DNA from: Bacteroidales bacterium
Lineage (GTDB): Bacteria > Bacteroidota > Bacteroidia > Bacteroidales > F082
Reading direction: 5' to 3'
DNA length: 64,000 nucleotides
NCBI GenBank assembly: GCA_017651645.1
Contig: JAGCCO010000013.1
Location: forward strand, 62,001 to 126,000
This document shows positions 1-8,681 of this stretch, one piece after another (positions within the stretch are counted from its first letter, which is position 1; every line of letters begins with the position of its first letter). Below the pieces are notes generated by a model. That model did not search any database. It was not told where the DNA came from and worked only from the letters and a program-made list of their open reading frames with translations. A program made the position numbers and the translations under genes.

Positions 1-1158
1 TTCGTTTACGTTATGCGCGATGGAGTTCGGGTGTATCCGTACGGTGAGAAAGGAATAGACTGGTTGGACTTGGATAAGAACAGATCCACATACAGAGCGG
101 GTCAGTTTATCAGTTATAATGATTTGACAGGTTTTGTTTATATTTCACAAGAAAAGAACCCATTGTTGACAGATGCTTCAAACAGACAAGGACTTGTGAA
201 TAACATGGGCACTTACTATGATTTCAAATCATTGACAACCGCAGCAACAGAGATTTTCAATTACGAAATCAAAATAGACAAGAACAAAAAAGAGATTCAA
301 AAAAAAGCCTCGCTTAAGAGAACAAGCGATGCTCTTCAAAAATCCTTGAAAGAATTCCAGAAATCTATAGAAAAAGTTAATGACCTTAAGACTTTAGAAT
401 TAGCAAACAAGTTTGTTGATGCTTATACAAAGCATGTTGAAGTTGTTGAAGATAGAATGAACACGGTTGAAGATTTGGCAGGTTTGGGAATGGCTGTTGA
501 AAAATCTTCTCACGAATCCCTGAGGTTACTTTCATTGATGATCCAAAACGTGAAATCGTTCAAGAAAAAGCTTATCAAGCAAGATTATCAAGAAAAAGAA
601 CTCGTTGACTTGATGAACGATCTTGAAGAGAACCTAAATTTGGTTTTTGAAGACATGAATCTCATACAGCCTCTTTTCAAGATTCAACGACAAAAAACTA
701 AGGATATATCCATCAAAGAAAGCATCACGAAAGTGGTAAGATATTTCAGGAATGATTTAGATGGAAAAATCACCACCAACTTAAATGAGATTACCGATGA
801 TTTGATTGTAAAAACAAATGCGGGGCTGATACTTCAAATACTTATCAATTTAATTGACAACGCCATTTATTGGTTAGACAAATCAAGTGAATCTGACAAA
901 AAGATTCATTTCAAGATAAATCCTGTCGAGAAAACATTGATAGTGGCCGACAATGGAAATGGCATTCGTGAAGATATAATTCCCTTTGTGTTTAATGAAT
1001 TCTTCTCTATGAAATCGAACGGCAGAGGCCTCGGATTATATATTGTTCGGGAGTTGTTGTCTCGCATTAATGCGGAAGTAACAGTCATTGAAAACGAGGA
1101 TGACAAAATCCTTTCAGGTGCTAATTTTATTATTAAGTTTGAAAAAGAGGAGAAATAA
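1..1158 (+). CDS. HSP90/histidine-kinase-like ATPase sensor, 5' truncated by window edge
   Basis: The frame is open from base 1, so the true start lies upstream; 385 residues are visible. After a region of unknown function and a coiled-coil (about bases 290-470) there is a dimerisation-helix-like segment with a candidate phospho-acceptor His (bases 511-513, context VEKSSHES), then a HATPase_c fold: N box NLIDNAIYWL, G1 box DNGNGI and G2 box GRGLGLYI near the end. That order is a histidine kinase core. The N-terminal part preserved here resembles proteins that carry a second, N-terminal HSP90-like ATPase, but that part is outside the window. The next gene starts 2 bases after the stop and has a receiver-like N-terminus, so the two probably form a phosphorelay or ATPase-sensor pair for the McrB-like genes downstream. 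Low GC. Confident on the ATPase core; sensing role is inferred. Confidence 0.8.
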   Translation, partial: FVYVMRDGVRVYPYGEKGIDWLDLDKNRSTYRAGQFISYNDLTGFVYISQEKNPLLTDASNRQGLVNNMGTYYDFKSLTTAATEIFNYEIKIDKNKKEIQKKASLKRTSDALQKSLKEFQKSIEKVNDLKTLELANKFVDAYTKHVEVVEDRMNTVEDLAGLGMAVEKSSHESLRLLSLMIQNVKSFKKKLIKQDYQEKELVDLMNDLEENLNLVFEDMNLIQPLFKIQRQKTKDISIKESITKVVRYFRNDLDGKITTNLNEITDDLIVKTNAGLILQILINLIDNAIYWLDKSSESDKKIHFKINPVEKTLIVADNGNGIREDIIPFVFNEFFSMKSNGRGLGLYIVRELLSRINAEVTVIENEDDKILSGANFIIKFEKEEK

Positions 1159-1160
1159 AG

Positions 1161-2405
1161 ATGGACGGAGTTATTTTATTCGCTGACAACAAAATCTTTG
1201 AAGATGGACACGAAAACGATTTGTTTAATTTATTTCGTCAAAACCAAGAGTATTCTGTTCTTCCCATCGATAGTTTATCTTGTCTTGAAGCAACCATTCA
1301 ATCGGCTTCAACTTTTAAAGCCTGTATCATTGACTGGAATTTCATGGATGCAGGTGATTTTAATGATGATTTCAACGATGATTTTGGTGGAGTTGAAATA
1401 CCATCAAGAAATCCACTGACAATTCTTCAGAAATATACTCTCTATTCCCTCGTATATATTTATTCGGGAATTGACATCCCTGAAGATGACAAGGAATTAT
1501 TGGTGAAAAAGTACGGAACAAAAATCCAATTTAGGACAAAAACAAACAATGTTGATGAAGAATACCAATCCATTATAAAAGATATAAGACAGTTTGAATC
1601 AAACAATCCTCACATGGAGATTCCTTTCCTTTGGAGTCAAGCGATAAACCAAGCCGCTCAAACTATTTTCAATGAACTTGAAAACGCAGATCCATATTGG
1701 ATAAAGGAAATCAGAGATACGGCTCAAGATGATGGCGGAGAAGCCTCTTCTGAAGTGATTGATGTTTTTCACAATCTTTTAAGCGAAGACTTGATTCAAA
1801 ACGAGAATTTAAGAATAAAACTAAGCACTTATTCCACTGATGAAGTTATTACAAAAGAAGAAAACACCGCCAAATTATATCAACGTATTTATTATTCTAA
1901 ATTAAAAGACGACGCTCCAATTATGACTGGAGACATTTTCCACTTCGTTGATAATGACACCTGGGGCATATTAATTACTCCTGAATGTGAAGTGGCTAAG
2001 AGAATAAAAGCTTCTAATCGCCTTGATTTTCTAACATTTAAACTATCTGATACCAATAATTACCTTAATAAAACTTGTACCTTTGATAGACTGAAAGAAG
2101 CATTTGACACATTAAGAGAAGGGCGACAAAAGAACTTAAGAAAGCTTTTTAATAATGAAGACTTATCCACTCATATTCTACCTTCTTTCCCTTCACAAGA
2201 CAATGTATATAATCAAATGATAATTATTGATTTTAAGAATTCATTTGAAACTAAAACACAAGATGAGTATTCTGATAAGAGAATCAATTACAAATTGAAT
2301 TCCCCTTATATTTATCAATTGAGACAAAGATACATCTCATTTTTTGGAAAATATGGTGTTCCTGCCATTCCAGAGAGTTTGAGAGATTATAATCTTAAAG
2401 GCTGA
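1161..2405 (+). CDS. Receiver-like partner protein of the upstream ATPase
   Basis: 414 residues. The first ~125 residues look like a response-regulator receiver: an acidic residue pair early (LFADN), and a likely phospho-acceptor Asp58 in CIIDWNF at the end of a beta strand. An acidic insert (DFNDDFNDDFGG, about residues 65-77) follows. The C-terminal half has no DNA-binding output domain that I recognise; it contains a GILITPECEVA segment around residue 270, reminiscent of short TPxCD motifs in island proteins. It starts 2 bases after the kinase-like gene and is equally AT-rich, so the pair is co-transcribed. After its TGA the same frame stays open for 35 codons, up to base 2510. Function beyond a phospho-receiver role is unknown; a pseudo-receiver that does not accept phosphate is possible. 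Confidence 0.7.
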   Translation: MDGVILFADNKIFEDGHENDLFNLFRQNQEYSVLPIDSLSCLEATIQSASTFKACIIDWNFMDAGDFNDDFNDDFGGVEIPSRNPLTILQKYTLYSLVYIYSGIDIPEDDKELLVKKYGTKIQFRTKTNNVDEEYQSIIKDIRQFESNNPHMEIPFLWSQAINQAAQTIFNELENADPYWIKEIRDTAQDDGGEASSEVIDVFHNLLSEDLIQNENLRIKLSTYSTDEVITKEENTAKLYQRIYYSKLKDDAPIMTGDIFHFVDNDTWGILITPECEVAKRIKASNRLDFLTFKLSDTNNYLNKTCTFDRLKEAFDTLREGRQKNLRKLFNNEDLSTHILPSFPSQDNVYNQMIIIDFKNSFETKTQDEYSDKRINYKLNSPYIYQLRQRYISFFGKYGVPAIPESLRDYNLKG

Positions 2406-2487
2406 TTTATATGCACGCTTTACCCAAACATAGAACAATCAGAGTCTTTTAAGGATTCGTCAGATGCAATTATAAATAATAATTCAA

Positions 2488-4188
2488 ATGGAAAACTTAC
2501 AAACTATCAATAATGCTTTCAATCAGTGTTTTGCAAAATCCTCAACATTTGATCAAGCTCAAATCACATCAGACATTGACAAAGAAGTAAACGAACTTAT
2601 TACTAGAACTATTCCACAAGAAATCAGCTCCTATTTGGATGATAGTAAATACCTTGTTAATGGTTCTGTGGGAAAAGGAAGAGCCACAAAAACTCCATGG
2701 ATTGCTATTTTAGACAAAGAAATCACAACTACCACCCGTAAAGGTGTTTATATCGTCTTCCTTTTTTCGTCTGATTACAAGCATGTTTATTTGACGTTAA
2801 ACCAAGGAACAACTGTCCCTGGTCAATTTGGTCCAAAATTAGGGAAAAAAGTAATTGCTGAGAACTCAAAAAGAATTAGAAACTTGTTGAACATCAACAA
2901 CGCCATTCTCAAAACAGACGGCAATGCTGATATTGCAGACGAACGGTATAAATTAGGTGCAATTTATTATACTTTATGGGATGTAAATGATATTAAAGAA
3001 GGAGAACGTGTTCTTAAACTATATTTTAGCATTTATAAAAAGTATAAAGAGTCATTTGATACAACACCAACTTCAACAATCCAATCGCATGAAACGATGA
3101 CTATTTCGCCCTTTTCTATAACTAGCGTTGTTGAATCTATCCTCTCCACTGGCCTAATCTATTCCGAAACCCTCATCAAACGCCTCGCCTTTTCGCTAAT
3201 GGCCAAGCCTTTTGTTATCCTCAGCGGGTTGGCAGGTTCGGGAAAGACGCAGTTGGCGTTGGCTTTTGCCAAATGCTTGAGCGAGAGTATTGAAGAACAA
3301 GTCTGCCCAGTTTCCATCGGGGCGGATTGGACCAACAGGGAGCCACTGCTGGGTTATCCAAACGCTTTAAACAAAGACGAATATGTGAAACCAGAAAGCG
3401 GCGTGCTGCAACTCTTGATGCGAGCCAACGAGGATCCGACTAAACCCTATTTCCTGATTCTCGACGAGATGAACCTCAGCGTGGTGGAACGCTATTTCGC
3501 CGATTTCCTCAGTGCTATGGAGTCGGGAGAACCCATCAAACTATGGGACAATGAAGCAGGAAACGTTCCCAAAGAAATTGAATTGCCCAAGAACGTCTTC
3601 ATCATCGGCACCATCAATGTGGACGAAACCACCTATATGTTCAGCCCCAAGGTGCTCGACCGCGCCAATGTGATTGAGTTCAAAATCGCCGCTGATGAGA
3701 TGGATGATTATTTGGGCAAAAAAGTAAACATCAACCTTGAACAGGCCTATTCGGCTTGCGCAGATATGGCCGTGGATTTCGTCAATAAAGCCAAAAGCCA
3801 AGTTGAAAAGGACGAGAAAAACAAAGACATCCTGCTTTCATTCTTCAAAGAATTGAAAGAGGTCAATGCCGAATTTGGCTACCGCACCGTGAACGAAATC
3901 AGCCGTTATCTGCATTTTAATGATGATGACGAGAATGGAATTAAAGGTGATGAAGCCATTGATACAGCCATCGTTCAGAAACTTCTTCCGAAACTACACG
4001 GCTCGCGCAAGAAACTGGAGCCAGTGTTGAAGCAATTGTGGAAACTCTGCTTCACAGGTGCTGACCGCGACCTGGTCATCGCCAAGGAACACGTGGAGAA
4101 AGCCCGCTTCAAAGAGAGTGCCGACAAAATCCGCCGAATGTACGAATCGGCATATGCAAATGGATTTACTAGTTTTGCGGAAGCATAA
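2488..4188 (+). CDS. McrB-like AAA+ ATPase/GTPase with MrcB_N (DUF3578) domain
   Basis: 566 residues. Residues ~15-195 match the MrcB_N/DUF3578 pattern (VYIVFLFSSD, VYLTLNQGT), known as a modified-DNA or target-recognition module in McrB-type proteins. From ~residue 215 there is an AAA_5 motor: Walker A GLAGSGKTQ (~246), Walker B FLILDEMN (~321-327), sensor-1-like FIIGTINVDE and an Arg-finger-like VLDRAN. In McrBC systems this subunit translocates DNA and drives a nuclease partner; the DUF2357 protein two genes on is the natural candidate. Base composition changes sharply near 3115-3180: sampled 60-base rows before it count 25-32% GC, rows after it 47-60%. That places a mosaic junction at the linker between recognition and motor domains. 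Family assignment is solid; nucleotide (GTP or ATP) is not readable here. Confidence 0.88.
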   Translation: MENLQTINNAFNQCFAKSSTFDQAQITSDIDKEVNELITRTIPQEISSYLDDSKYLVNGSVGKGRATKTPWIAILDKEITTTTRKGVYIVFLFSSDYKHVYLTLNQGTTVPGQFGPKLGKKVIAENSKRIRNLLNINNAILKTDGNADIADERYKLGAIYYTLWDVNDIKEGERVLKLYFSIYKKYKESFDTTPTSTIQSHETMTISPFSITSVVESILSTGLIYSETLIKRLAFSLMAKPFVILSGLAGSGKTQLALAFAKCLSESIEEQVCPVSIGADWTNREPLLGYPNALNKDEYVKPESGVLQLLMRANEDPTKPYFLILDEMNLSVVERYFADFLSAMESGEPIKLWDNEAGNVPKEIELPKNVFIIGTINVDETTYMFSPKVLDRANVIEFKIAADEMDDYLGKKVNINLEQAYSACADMAVDFVNKAKSQVEKDEKNKDILLSFFKELKEVNAEFGYRTVNEISRYLHFNDDDENGIKGDEAIDTAIVQKLLPKLHGSRKKLEPVLKQLWKLCFTGADRDLVIAKEHVEKARFKESADKIRRMYESAYANGFTSFAEA

Positions 4189-4228
4189 AACAAAACGAAA
4201 ACCTATAAATCACAAACAAGAAAGTGAT

Positions 4229-5893
4229 ATGGCAACAGACATGCAGCATATCCAATTGCTGAAGAAACAGATTCAAGAGATAGGCAAAGAGGTTAGGTTT
4301 CTTGAGTTTAAAAGCAACTATCAAGATGCCGAAAGGCTAGGAAAGTATGTTTCGGCTTTGTCAAACGGTGCTTGTCTTGACAACAAAGAGAAGGGATATT
4401 TATATTTCGGAGTGGAAGACGAGACATTGGAACTTATAGGGACAACTTTCGACGCCTCGAAAATCAAGGCAAAGGGTAATCAAAACCTTGAAATCTATCT
4501 GCGCCAATACATCACCCCAAAAATCAACTTCAAAATTGAGGAATTTCACGATATTGATGGAAAGCGTTTTGTGGTTTTCATTATTCCTGCGGCTAAAGAG
4601 GAGCCGACTTGTTTCATGAATATTCCGTATGTCCGAGTGGACAGTTCAATAACCGACCTCCGCCCTTATACGGATTGGATGCGCACCATCTACAACTCGC
4701 AGAAAGACTGGAGCGCAGAAATCGTAAACAATGCTACCATCAATGACCTTGACCCAAATGCAATTGCCAAAGCATTTGAGGGCTATTGCCAACGTTTTCC
4801 CGAAAAAGCTGAAGAAGCCGCCAAGTGGGACACGGCAACATTTCTTGATAAGGCTAAAGTAACAATTGATGGACAAATCACCCGTACAGCACTTCTGCTG
4901 TTAGGCAAAGAAGAATCAGCCCATCGACTGAATTACATCTCTCAGATTGTTTGGAGATTACGGACGGAGAAAGAAGACGCTGGAGATATCTTCACCACAC
5001 CCTATTTATTGTCAACCTCGCATCTGATGAGCAAAATCAGGAACTATCGCATGAAGATATTCCCAAACAACAGCTTGATTCCCGCAGAAGTGTGGAAATA
5101 TGACACCAAATCCATCCTTGAAGCTCTCCATAATTGCATAGCTCATCAAGACTACAGAAGAAACGAAAGGATTGTAGTGACGGAAGAGCAAGAATGTCTG
5201 GTTTTTGAAAATGCAGGCTCTTTCTATGAAGGTTCGTTTGAGGATTACATTGAGGGGAAGAAAACACCCAAGAAATATCGCAACCATTTCCTTACCCAAG
5301 CCATGGTGAACCTTAAGATGATTGATACCCAAGGATTTGGCATCCATGACATGTTTCAACGCCAAAAAGAGCGTTTCTTACCCATGCCAGACTATGACAA
5401 ATGCGATCCGGAACGGGTAAAACTTATTATACCCGGTCAGGTCATCAATGAAGAATATTCGCTTCTGCTGATGGAAAAGACGGATTTGGATCTGATGACG
5501 ACGGTTTTGCTTGACCGATTCCAAAAGGGCAAACCTATCAGCAAAGAGGCATTGAATATGCTGCGGAAAATGAAACTAATTGAAGGCAAGAAGCCCAATC
5601 TTTACATTAGTAAGAGTGTGGCGAAAGCCACCCATCAAGAGGCAGAATACACAGCCATGAAAGGTTTTGATGACCAATACTACCGAGACTTGATCGTGAA
5701 GGCTCTCAAAGATCACACTTCATTAAGGAGAAAAGATTTTAATACCCTGCTTTTAAACAAGTTACCCGAAATTTTAAAAGAGAATCAAAAGAAAAACAAA
5801 ATTGATAACCTTTTGAGAGTGTTACGGGAAAACGGTACCATCTATGTAGACAAAAATCGGGTTTGGCATCTTGCAGAAGGTAAAGACACATGA
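4229..5893 (+). CDS. AlbA_2 (Schlafen-type) domain ATP-binding protein
   Basis: 554 residues from ATG 4229, preferred over upstream in-frame starts that would overlap mcrB, because the AlbA_2 domain begins right after it. The N-terminal ~130 residues carry the AlbA_2 signature (EVRFLEFKSN, ALSNGACLDNKEKGYLYFGVED, KRFVVFIIPAA), followed by a HATPase_c_4/RecG-like section (ILEALHNCIAHQDY, QGFGIHDMF) and a winged-helix-like C-terminus (KIDNLLRVLRENGTIYVD). Such proteins are often annotated as ATP-dependent DNA helicase RecG-related or putative transcriptional regulators and are common in defence islands; no helicase motor is present. It sits between the mcrB-like and DUF2357 genes, so it may be an accessory or regulatory subunit. 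Its TGA stop overlaps an ATG (ATGA at 5890-5893) that opens a repeat-encoded micro-ORF. Confidence 0.82.
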   Translation: MATDMQHIQLLKKQIQEIGKEVRFLEFKSNYQDAERLGKYVSALSNGACLDNKEKGYLYFGVEDETLELIGTTFDASKIKAKGNQNLEIYLRQYITPKINFKIEEFHDIDGKRFVVFIIPAAKEEPTCFMNIPYVRVDSSITDLRPYTDWMRTIYNSQKDWSAEIVNNATINDLDPNAIAKAFEGYCQRFPEKAEEAAKWDTATFLDKAKVTIDGQITRTALLLLGKEESAHRLNYISQIVWRLRTEKEDAGDIFTTPYLLSTSHLMSKIRNYRMKIFPNNSLIPAEVWKYDTKSILEALHNCIAHQDYRRNERIVVTEEQECLVFENAGSFYEGSFEDYIEGKKTPKKYRNHFLTQAMVNLKMIDTQGFGIHDMFQRQKERFLPMPDYDKCDPERVKLIIPGQVINEEYSLLLMEKTDLDLMTTVLLDRFQKGKPISKEALNMLRKMKLIEGKKPNLYISKSVAKATHQEAEYTAMKGFDDQYYRDLIVKALKDHTSLRRKDFNTLLLNKLPEILKENQKKNKIDNLLRVLRENGTIYVDKNRVWHLAEGKDT

Positions 5894-5976
5894 AATTCTA
5901 CGCGAAATTACGCGAAAATTACGCGAAAATTACGCGAAAATTACGCGAAAATTACGCGAAAATTACGCGAAAATGA
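5890..5976 (+). CDS. Putative 28-residue repeat-encoded micro-ORF coupled to the AlbA_2 gene
   Basis: ATG 5890-5892 overlaps the AlbA_2 gene's TGA (ATGA), the usual arrangement for translational coupling. The frame runs MKFYAKLREN then YAKITRKLREN and ends YAKITRK at TGA 5974-5976. Nearly the whole product comes from the 11-bp tandem repeat and is strongly basic (Lys/Arg-rich) and predicted helical. Whether it is translated cannot be told from sequence; the coupling and stop-free repeat make it plausible. The AlbA_2 frame itself is also open past its TGA through the repeat to TAA 5981-5983, so a read-through extension is the alternative. Confidence 0.4.
   Translation: MKFYAKLRENYAKITRKLRENYAKITRK
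5899..5974. repeat. 11-bp tandem repeat TACGCGAAAAT
   Basis: One 10-base copy (5899-5908) followed by six perfect tandem copies of TACGCGAAAAT (5909-5974). The + strand unit contains no stop codon in any register, so all three + frames through it encode the same peptide YAKITRKLREN, merely entered at different points. It begins 5 bases after the stop of the AlbA_2 gene and lies 110 bases before the DUF2357 start. Unit length 11 means every gained or lost copy changes the reading frame without changing the peptide. It is far too short and has no spacers, so it is not a CRISPR. Confidence 0.95.
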
Positions 5977-6084
5977 TTTGTAAAATATTATAAATCAATA
6001 AAATTGATGATTTTACGTTTCCAAAAGATTCCGTGAAATTTCCGTGAATCGACAGAAAAGAGCAACAAATTGATACAAGATAAT

Positions 6085-8409
6085 ATGGCCGAATATCTCG
6101 AAATACCAATCATAGGAAAAGCCAGCAACGTAAAATTGGTGGTATATCCACAATCTTCAAAGGCGAAGGTCTTTAAAGAGGACAAACCGTATGCAGGTGA
6201 ATCGAGATATCAATTGGTGGAAGGATGCACTTACACATACGAGTTTGTGGGCGAATCGAATAGCCATCGTTGCCAGTTTGAGAGAGAGAATGAAATTGTA
6301 CAGTTTCATCGCAATACGACAAGTCATGCTTGTGAAGGCACGCTGACAACAGGCATCTATGTTGGCCACCTGACGCTGAACGTGTTGGATGTGGATACTA
6401 AAGAACAAGTGGGACGTGTAAGCATGGAAATAAGGAGCATTAAGTCGGACTACCATCACGACTACCGACTGATGCTTGATGAAATAGCTGAATACTATAC
6501 CGACCTAGTGCTACAACAAGGGTCGCCTGTGACGCAGCAGCTGGAAATTGACCAAAACTGCTCATCGCAGACGCTGTACCAGCGGTTCTCTTTCGTGCGT
6601 TCGCTGATCGAAAGCGAGGCGTTTTCAGAAGCAATCCACAAAATCATCTCAAATCCGGTGAGAAAATGGACGGATGCCAACATTGAAAGAAGCATCGTTG
6701 GAGTAAGGCGGTTATCGCGCAACAATATCCGACAGATTGCATCTGGAACCGACAGAATCCATCTCCCTGTTGGATTACGGTCGGGATTGCCTGAATCATT
6801 GACGAGCGTACCTCGAAACATAGATGTCGAATATAAACGTGACACAACAGATAACCAAGAAAACCAGTTCGTAAAATTCGTGTTGCGCTCATTCGTAAAT
6901 TTCTGCTCTGACATCAAAGGCTTTACCAATGCCAATGAACAACTAAAAGCGGAGGCAGACCAAACTTTGGAACAATTATATGGTTACCTTGACAACCAGT
7001 TTTTCCGTCAAATCTCACTTCCCACACATTTGAACATGAACAGCCCTGTGCTGCAACGCAAAGAGGGCTATCGTGAAGTATTGCAAGCTTGGCTGCTTTT
7101 CGACTTGGCAGCGAAGTTAAACTGGACAGGTGGGGATGATGTATACGACGCTGGCAAGAAGAATGTGGCGACGCTTTACGAATACTGGCTATTTTTCAAA
7201 TTGCTGGAATTGGTAAGCGAATTCTTCCACATTGAGCCGAAAGCTAAACAAGATTTGGTAAAAACCGATGAAAACGGTATCAACTTGAACTTGAAGCAGG
7301 GCAAAATGCAGATGGTAAGAGGACAACAAGAAACTTTTTCGCGTATACTGAATGTGGAGTTTTATTACAACCGGTCTTTCGAAAAGTTAAAGGAAGATTA
7401 TGACCCCATCCACAAGGCAGGAAGTTGGTCAATGACCATGCGTCCAGATTATACATTATCACTTTGGCCAGGACATATATCACGAGAGGAGGCTGAAAGG
7501 CAAGAGTTAATTACTCATATCCATTTTGATGCAAAATACAGGCTCAACAAGGTGCTGTTAGAAGACAAGGACTTGGACAAGAACATCACAGAAGAATTGG
7601 ACAAAGAAAAGCAAGATCAAGAATTAAGAATCTATAAGCGTGGAGATCTATTAAAGATGCATGCTTACAAAGATGCCATCCGCAGGACAAGCGGCGCTTA
7701 TGTGCTATATCCAGGGACGGATAAAAGGGATCCTATGCGTGGTTTTCATGAAATCGTACCTGGGCTAGGTGCATTCAGCATCCGACCGGGTCATTGGCAA
7801 GAAGACTCCGTCTATCTGAAACAGTTTCTTGCCGAGGTAAAGGCACACTTGCTTGACCGCACATCTGACCGTGAGAAACTGTCGTATTATGAGTATGACA
7901 TCCATAAAGAAGAGAAGCTTTCTATGATGATGGAAAGTTTGCCAGAACCCTATGGAGAAAACCGCGACTTCATTCCTGATGAAACATACGTTCTGTTAGG
8001 ATACTATAAAAACCAGGATCATTTGGATTGGATTCTAAAGAACAACGTATACAATGGACGCGCAGGCATTCGTAAAGGATCAATTCACATCAACAAAGAA
8101 ATAGCTTCGGCAAAATACTTGTTATTACACACCCAAAGCGGAGAATCACATCTCTACAAACTCAAGGTCAATGGTCCGCGTGTCTTTGATTACAACGAAT
8201 TGACAAAACTGGATTACCCTTTTTCTAATGATGAAAAATCTCTTGACTACATCTACTTGATGTTCGAAATCAATTCAAAAGGACTTGAGCCAGAACTAAT
8301 GCACTACGAATGGAATTCTTCAAGTATTCCAGTCCTTTCAAAGACGAACAGGTTCAGAGTATCTGCGATTAAGCTTACTGAATTGATTAAATTCGCCAAA
8401 AAGAAATAA
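6085..8409 (+). CDS. DUF2357 protein with PD-(D/E)XK-like nuclease core (McrC-like)
   Basis: 774 residues from ATG 6085; an in-frame TTG at 6070 is the only nearby alternative. Recognised as the DUF2357/DUF524 family by its long architecture and the central block with RPDYTL (Asp ~455) and HFDAKYRL (Asp ~482, Lys ~484), which fits the D...D/E-x-K core of PD-(D/E)XK nucleases. In McrBC-type systems DUF2357 proteins pair with McrB-like motors and supply the cleavage activity. N-terminal residues ~10-140 are beta-rich, probably the motor-binding region; the C-terminal ~150 residues (from about base 7960) form a separate domain of unknown role. It closes the operon-like run. Family and likely nuclease function are well supported; the substrate (modified DNA, phage DNA or RNA) is not. 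Confidence 0.82.
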   Translation: MAEYLEIPIIGKASNVKLVVYPQSSKAKVFKEDKPYAGESRYQLVEGCTYTYEFVGESNSHRCQFERENEIVQFHRNTTSHACEGTLTTGIYVGHLTLNVLDVDTKEQVGRVSMEIRSIKSDYHHDYRLMLDEIAEYYTDLVLQQGSPVTQQLEIDQNCSSQTLYQRFSFVRSLIESEAFSEAIHKIISNPVRKWTDANIERSIVGVRRLSRNNIRQIASGTDRIHLPVGLRSGLPESLTSVPRNIDVEYKRDTTDNQENQFVKFVLRSFVNFCSDIKGFTNANEQLKAEADQTLEQLYGYLDNQFFRQISLPTHLNMNSPVLQRKEGYREVLQAWLLFDLAAKLNWTGGDDVYDAGKKNVATLYEYWLFFKLLELVSEFFHIEPKAKQDLVKTDENGINLNLKQGKMQMVRGQQETFSRILNVEFYYNRSFEKLKEDYDPIHKAGSWSMTMRPDYTLSLWPGHISREEAERQELITHIHFDAKYRLNKVLLEDKDLDKNITEELDKEKQDQELRIYKRGDLLKMHAYKDAIRRTSGAYVLYPGTDKRDPMRGFHEIVPGLGAFSIRPGHWQEDSVYLKQFLAEVKAHLLDRTSDREKLSYYEYDIHKEEKLSMMMESLPEPYGENRDFIPDETYVLLGYYKNQDHLDWILKNNVYNGRAGIRKGSIHINKEIASAKYLLLHTQSGESHLYKLKVNGPRVFDYNELTKLDYPFSNDEKSLDYIYLMFEINSKGLEPELMHYEWNSSSIPVLSKTNRFRVSAIKLTELIKFAKKK

Positions 8410-8681
8410 GTCTTTTGAAAATTAGCATTATCATCTCCATATCCCCCCTCCAAGTCACCCCAGCCATCAAATCTTCCTCTCAAAGCCCTCATGACACCAC
8501 CTCCGCTGAAGCGGTAAAAAATAGCCTTGAAGCGGGTTTAGGATACCCCACAAAAAGTTAAGACCCATATCTCAACTTTTTGAAGGGTGGGTCTTGCGAG
8601 GTTAAGATATGGGTCTCACGGAGTTTTACAGTACCATGTTTTCGGCATTATTTTTGTACTTTTGCAAAACAAAAAACAACC
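8410..8681. other. 272-base gene-free stretch with an inverted repeat and a degenerate copy of the yqaE start
   Basis: No credible gene. It holds a 12-base inverted repeat AGACCCATATCT (8561-8572) / AGATATGGGTCT (8605-8616) with a 32-base loop and partially matching flanks (GTTAAG / CTCAC types). Bases 8437-8477 resemble 8680-8718 at the start of the yqaE-like gene (shared CCTCCAAGTCA, AGCCAT, ATCTTCC), i.e. an imperfect ~40-base direct repeat about 243 bases apart. A promoter-like element occupies its right end. Confidence 0.6.
8657..8664 (+). promoter_or_regulatory. Bacteroidota -7 element TACTTTTG upstream of the YqaE-like gene
   Basis: TACTTTTG fits TAnnTTTG and lies 17 bases before the likely start of the YqaE-like reading frame, giving a very short leader. 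Confidence 0.55.

Noticed and set aside
2403..5893. TGA read as a sense codon (alternative genetic code)
   Set aside because: Core genes such as those ending at 11884, 12536 and 13084 use TGA as their natural, family-consistent stop, and no conserved domain is interrupted by TGA.
5899..5974. Tandem repeat as a CRISPR array
   Set aside because: 11-base units with no spacers and no cas genes.
8557..8620. Inverted repeat as a rho-independent terminator of the island
   Set aside because: The loop is 32 bases and no T-run follows either arm; better explained as a palindromic element or operator.
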